Source: an uncultured Verrucomicrobiota bacterium
Lineage (GTDB): Bacteria; Verrucomicrobiota; Verrucomicrobiia; Opitutales; Seribacteraceae
Length of the DNA stretch: 64,000 nt
Direction: 5' to 3'
Assembly (NCBI GenBank): GCA_902580225.1
Contig: CACHJU010000001.1
Span: forward strand, 102,363 to 166,362
Shown here: positions 62,177-64,000 of the stretch, piece after piece
Position numbering within the stretch: the first letter of the stretch is position 1
Layout of the letters: every line of letters starts with the position of its first letter
Program-made: the position numbers and the translations under genes
Notes under the pieces: model-generated
What the model saw: only the letters and a program-made list of their open reading frames with translations
Databases searched by the model: none
What the model was told of the DNA's origin: nothing

Positions 62177-63625
62177 ATGAAAATCATCACTCTTTTAACT
62201 TTTCTCCTAACTGTGTCTCTAATAACAGCAGCAGATCAATCCCAAACCTTAAAAGGAAATCGTCCCAATATTATTGTCATCATGAGCGATGATCAAGGTT
62301 TGGGAGATATGAGCTTGTCCGGCAATACATTGGTAAAAACCCCGCACATGGATGCTTTTTATGCCAATAGTACACGCCTGACGGATTTCCACGTCTCGCC
62401 TTCTTGTGCGCCTACTCGATCGGTGATAATGACGGGAAAGCATGAATTCATGCATGGCGTTACCCACACAAAATATGCCCGCAACCGTATACCTGCGGGG
62501 CTGGGGACCATTGCTCATGAAATGAAAAGAGCCCAATACCAAACCGCTATTTTCGGGAAATGGCATCTTGGAATAGAAGAAGGCCGCAGACCTCAGGACA
62601 ACGGGTTTGATGAATCCTTTGTGCTACCCAGCGGTGGGCACGGCATGTTTAACATGAATCCCGTCATGATCCATAACGGGAAACTCGTTAAGTGCAAAGG
62701 GTTCAGCACCGAGGTGATCATGGGTCAGACCTTAAGTTGGATTAAATCCGCAAAAGAGAAGAAGAATCCTTTCTTCATCTATCTGCCTACCCCGGCACCG
62801 CATGGTCCTTACAAAGAAAATATCCCGGCGGAGTGGAAGACAAAGTGGTTGGACCAGGGATACAATCATAATGTCGCTGGACGCTATGCTTTGGTTGAAG
62901 ACCTGGATACCCAACTGGGCAGGTTCATGAAGCAGCTCAATGCGTGGAAACTGATGGAAAACACGCTGGTAATCTTTATCACAGACAACGGACCCAATAC
63001 CGGTGGGTATAAAAAAGATGGAAAGGCTCACAAACTCTATCACGCTGGATTTTCAAAAGGCAAAGGCGGCGTATTTGAAGGGAGCACTCGGGTTCCTTCC
63101 TTTTGGCAATGGAAAGGTGTTTTCGAAGCAGGAAGAGATATTTCCAAGCTAACCGCTCACTTCGACTTCTTCCCCACCTTTATGGAATTAGCCGGAATTA
63201 AACCCGTAGCATCCACACCCAAATACGAAGGGCGTTCGTTGCTGCCTCTCTTCAGTGACCCCCAACACAAATGGGCGGACCGATATCTGTACTTCAATAC
63301 GGGTAAATGGGAGCCCGAAGACGATGTAAGAGACTATAAATTCAAAAGCGCTGCCATTCGAAATTCCAAATACCGTTTGATTTGGTATAAAGATCAAGAA
63401 ATCCTATTAAACTTGGAGGAGGATATGACCAATTTGGATAATATCGCCTCAAGCCACCCCGAAATTGTCGCAACCATGAAAGCTGAGTATGAAAAGTGGT
63501 GGGAAGGCGTTTATCCTCACGCGTCAAAAACACTTCCACCTGTGGTGGAACAGGAGTGGGAGAAAGCCTTTTACCAACTAAGAAAACATGAGGTTGCTCC
63601 TACCTATGAAGTTCCTGCTTTTTGA
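62177..63625 (+). CDS. Sulfatase (CAPTR)
   Basis: 482 residues: signal peptide (MKIITLLTFLLTVSLITAA), NIIVIMSDDQGLGDMSLSGNT at 31-51, formylglycine motif C77-APTRSVIMTGKHEFMHGV, FGKWHLGIEEGRRPQDNGFDESF near 130-152, YLPTPAPHGPY near 205-215, FITDNGPNTGGYKKDG near 264, and FSKGKGGVFEGSTRVPSF near 285-302. All catalytic positions are recognisable. It belongs to the arylsulfatase branch with compact C-terminus and no extra domain. It starts 37 bases after the propeller protein, continuing the sigma/anti-sigma-led operon. It is probably secreted to the periplasm, where formylglycine conversion occurs before or during export. Confidence 0.92.
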   Translation: MKIITLLTFLLTVSLITAADQSQTLKGNRPNIIVIMSDDQGLGDMSLSGNTLVKTPHMDAFYANSTRLTDFHVSPSCAPTRSVIMTGKHEFMHGVTHTKYARNRIPAGLGTIAHEMKRAQYQTAIFGKWHLGIEEGRRPQDNGFDESFVLPSGGHGMFNMNPVMIHNGKLVKCKGFSTEVIMGQTLSWIKSAKEKKNPFFIYLPTPAPHGPYKENIPAEWKTKWLDQGYNHNVAGRYALVEDLDTQLGRFMKQLNAWKLMENTLVIFITDNGPNTGGYKKDGKAHKLYHAGFSKGKGGVFEGSTRVPSFWQWKGVFEAGRDISKLTAHFDFFPTFMELAGIKPVASTPKYEGRSLLPLFSDPQHKWADRYLYFNTGKWEPEDDVRDYKFKSAAIRNSKYRLIWYKDQEILLNLEEDMTNLDNIASSHPEIVATMKAEYEKWWEGVYPHASKTLPPVVEQEWEKAFYQLRKHEVAPTYEVPAF

Positions 63626-63640
63626 CCCTTTGGCTAAGCG

Positions 63641-63792
63641 GCTAGTGAAGACGAGACAAAACCAGTCTATGTTTTTATCTTAGCTTACATCTGACCGAAC
63701 TTCAGCAGCAAATTACTGAAATGGGCATCACACCTGAAGAACTCCCGGTCGGAGGAACGATCGATGGAGGTCGACAGCCAACCCTAAGGTGA
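63641..63792 (+). pseudogene. Possible fossils of an esterase N-terminus and an unknown C-terminus
   Basis: Two short remnants lie in different frames. From 63641 to a TGA at 63692-63694 the sequence reads ASEDETKPVYVFILA, which resembles the strand before the GQSNM motif of SASA esterases. From about 63688 to TGA 63790-63792 it reads LTELQQQITEMGITPEELP followed by a short Gly-rich end, which looks like a protein C-terminus I cannot assign. Together they suggest a gene deleted internally. The evidence is thin because both pieces are very short. Confidence 0.3.
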
Positions 63793-63889
63793 AAAACAAT
63801 CTCAGTTTTCGAGAGACTAAAAAAAACATTTGTCCCTCTTTTCATTCACCCTTGTGCTTGTGAAGAGATTCACTCGTTATTCCTATTCT

Positions 63890-64000
63890 ATGAAAAAACA
63901 TTCTTTTACATCCTTCATTCTCGGCGTCGCCAGCGCTTTCCTGATACCTATTTCGGCGGAGGCTGAAAAATCCAGGCCCAATATTCTAATCCTCTATGCC
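63890..64000 (+). CDS. Sulfatase N-terminus (cut by window end)
   Basis: The frame from ATG 63890 gives 37 residues to the window edge: a signal peptide (MKKHSFTSFILGVASAFLIP, cleavage probably after ISAEA) followed by KSRPNILILYA. The phrase RPNILILYA is the first strand of family-S1 sulfatases, where the next residues would be the metal-binding Asp pair. It lies about 264 bases after the previous sulfatase and therefore may have its own promoter. Sulfatase is likely, but the active-site motif is outside the window. Confidence 0.72.
   Translation, partial: MKKHSFTSFILGVASAFLIPISAEAEKSRPNILILYA

Noticed and set aside
1..64000. CRISPR arrays, tRNA or rRNA genes, intact transposases, prophage genes
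   Set aside because: No regularly spaced repeats, cloverleaf-like sequences, transposase motifs or phage structural proteins were seen by eye; a computed scan was not possible.

Overview
The window looks like a chromosomal segment of a marine member of the PVC superphylum, most likely Verrucomicrobiota. This is inferred from gene content: many family-S1 sulfatases, planctomycete-type cytochromes (PSCyt/DUF1549/DUF1553 and DUF1587/1592/1588/1585) each followed by a DUF1501 or DUF1552 partner, DUF1080 proteins, a PVC-type membrane-bound dehydrogenase fused to cytochrome c, a ThuA protein, and an ECF sigma factor with a one-TM anti-sigma-like partner. Base composition is moderate and rather AT-rich. 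I see no rRNA, tRNA, CRISPR array or intact insertion sequence.

Layout. 1-5.8 kb holds housekeeping genes (3' end of glmS, fbp), one sulfatase and two decayed genes: an M90 peptidase with a frameshift and an in-frame TAG, and a TAXI TRAP receptor with in-frame TGA and TAA. 5.9-21.2 kb has two redox-type cassettes (cytochrome + DUF1501, then cytochrome + DUF1552), a GDSL-like hydrolase, a DUF1080 protein and two sulfatases. 21.2-32 kb has an esterase fossil, the dehydrogenase-cytochrome, ThuA and four tandem paralogous sulfatases whose active-site motif drifts from CAPSR to CTASR, CTGSR and CTSSR. 32-39.4 kb has a kinase-like/inositol-phosphatase-like pair, a sulfatase with a beta-repeat tail, a Gfo/Idh/MocA oxidoreductase, an amidohydrolase, ppnP and a cytochrome fossil. 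39.4-48.5 kb has DUF1080, a sugar isomerase-like protein, a ferredoxin, a sulfatase broken at a 9-C tract, an SLC13 anion transporter, a very AT-rich sugar O-methyltransferase-like gene and another sulfatase. 48.6-53.8 kb is a tightly packed plus-strand run (avtA, secreted protein, sulfatase, EamA transporter, alpha/beta hydrolase). 53.9-58.1 kb has two sulfatases and a DUF1080 protein on the minus strand. 58.2-64 kb is a sigma/anti-sigma-led run with a SASA esterase, a beta-propeller glycosidase-like protein, a sulfatase and the start of another.

Together the genes suggest use of heavily sulfated, probably algal or animal-mucin-type, polysaccharide: sulfatases remove sulfate, esterases remove acyl groups, glycosidase-like and DUF1080 proteins act on the sugar chain, and oxidoreductases and isomerase-like proteins process the sugars. 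Fifteen sulfatase loci, counting the frameshifted one and the one cut by the window end, lie in 64 kb. Several decayed genes show active turnover of this repertoire. Functional statements are inferences from family membership; no similarity search was run.
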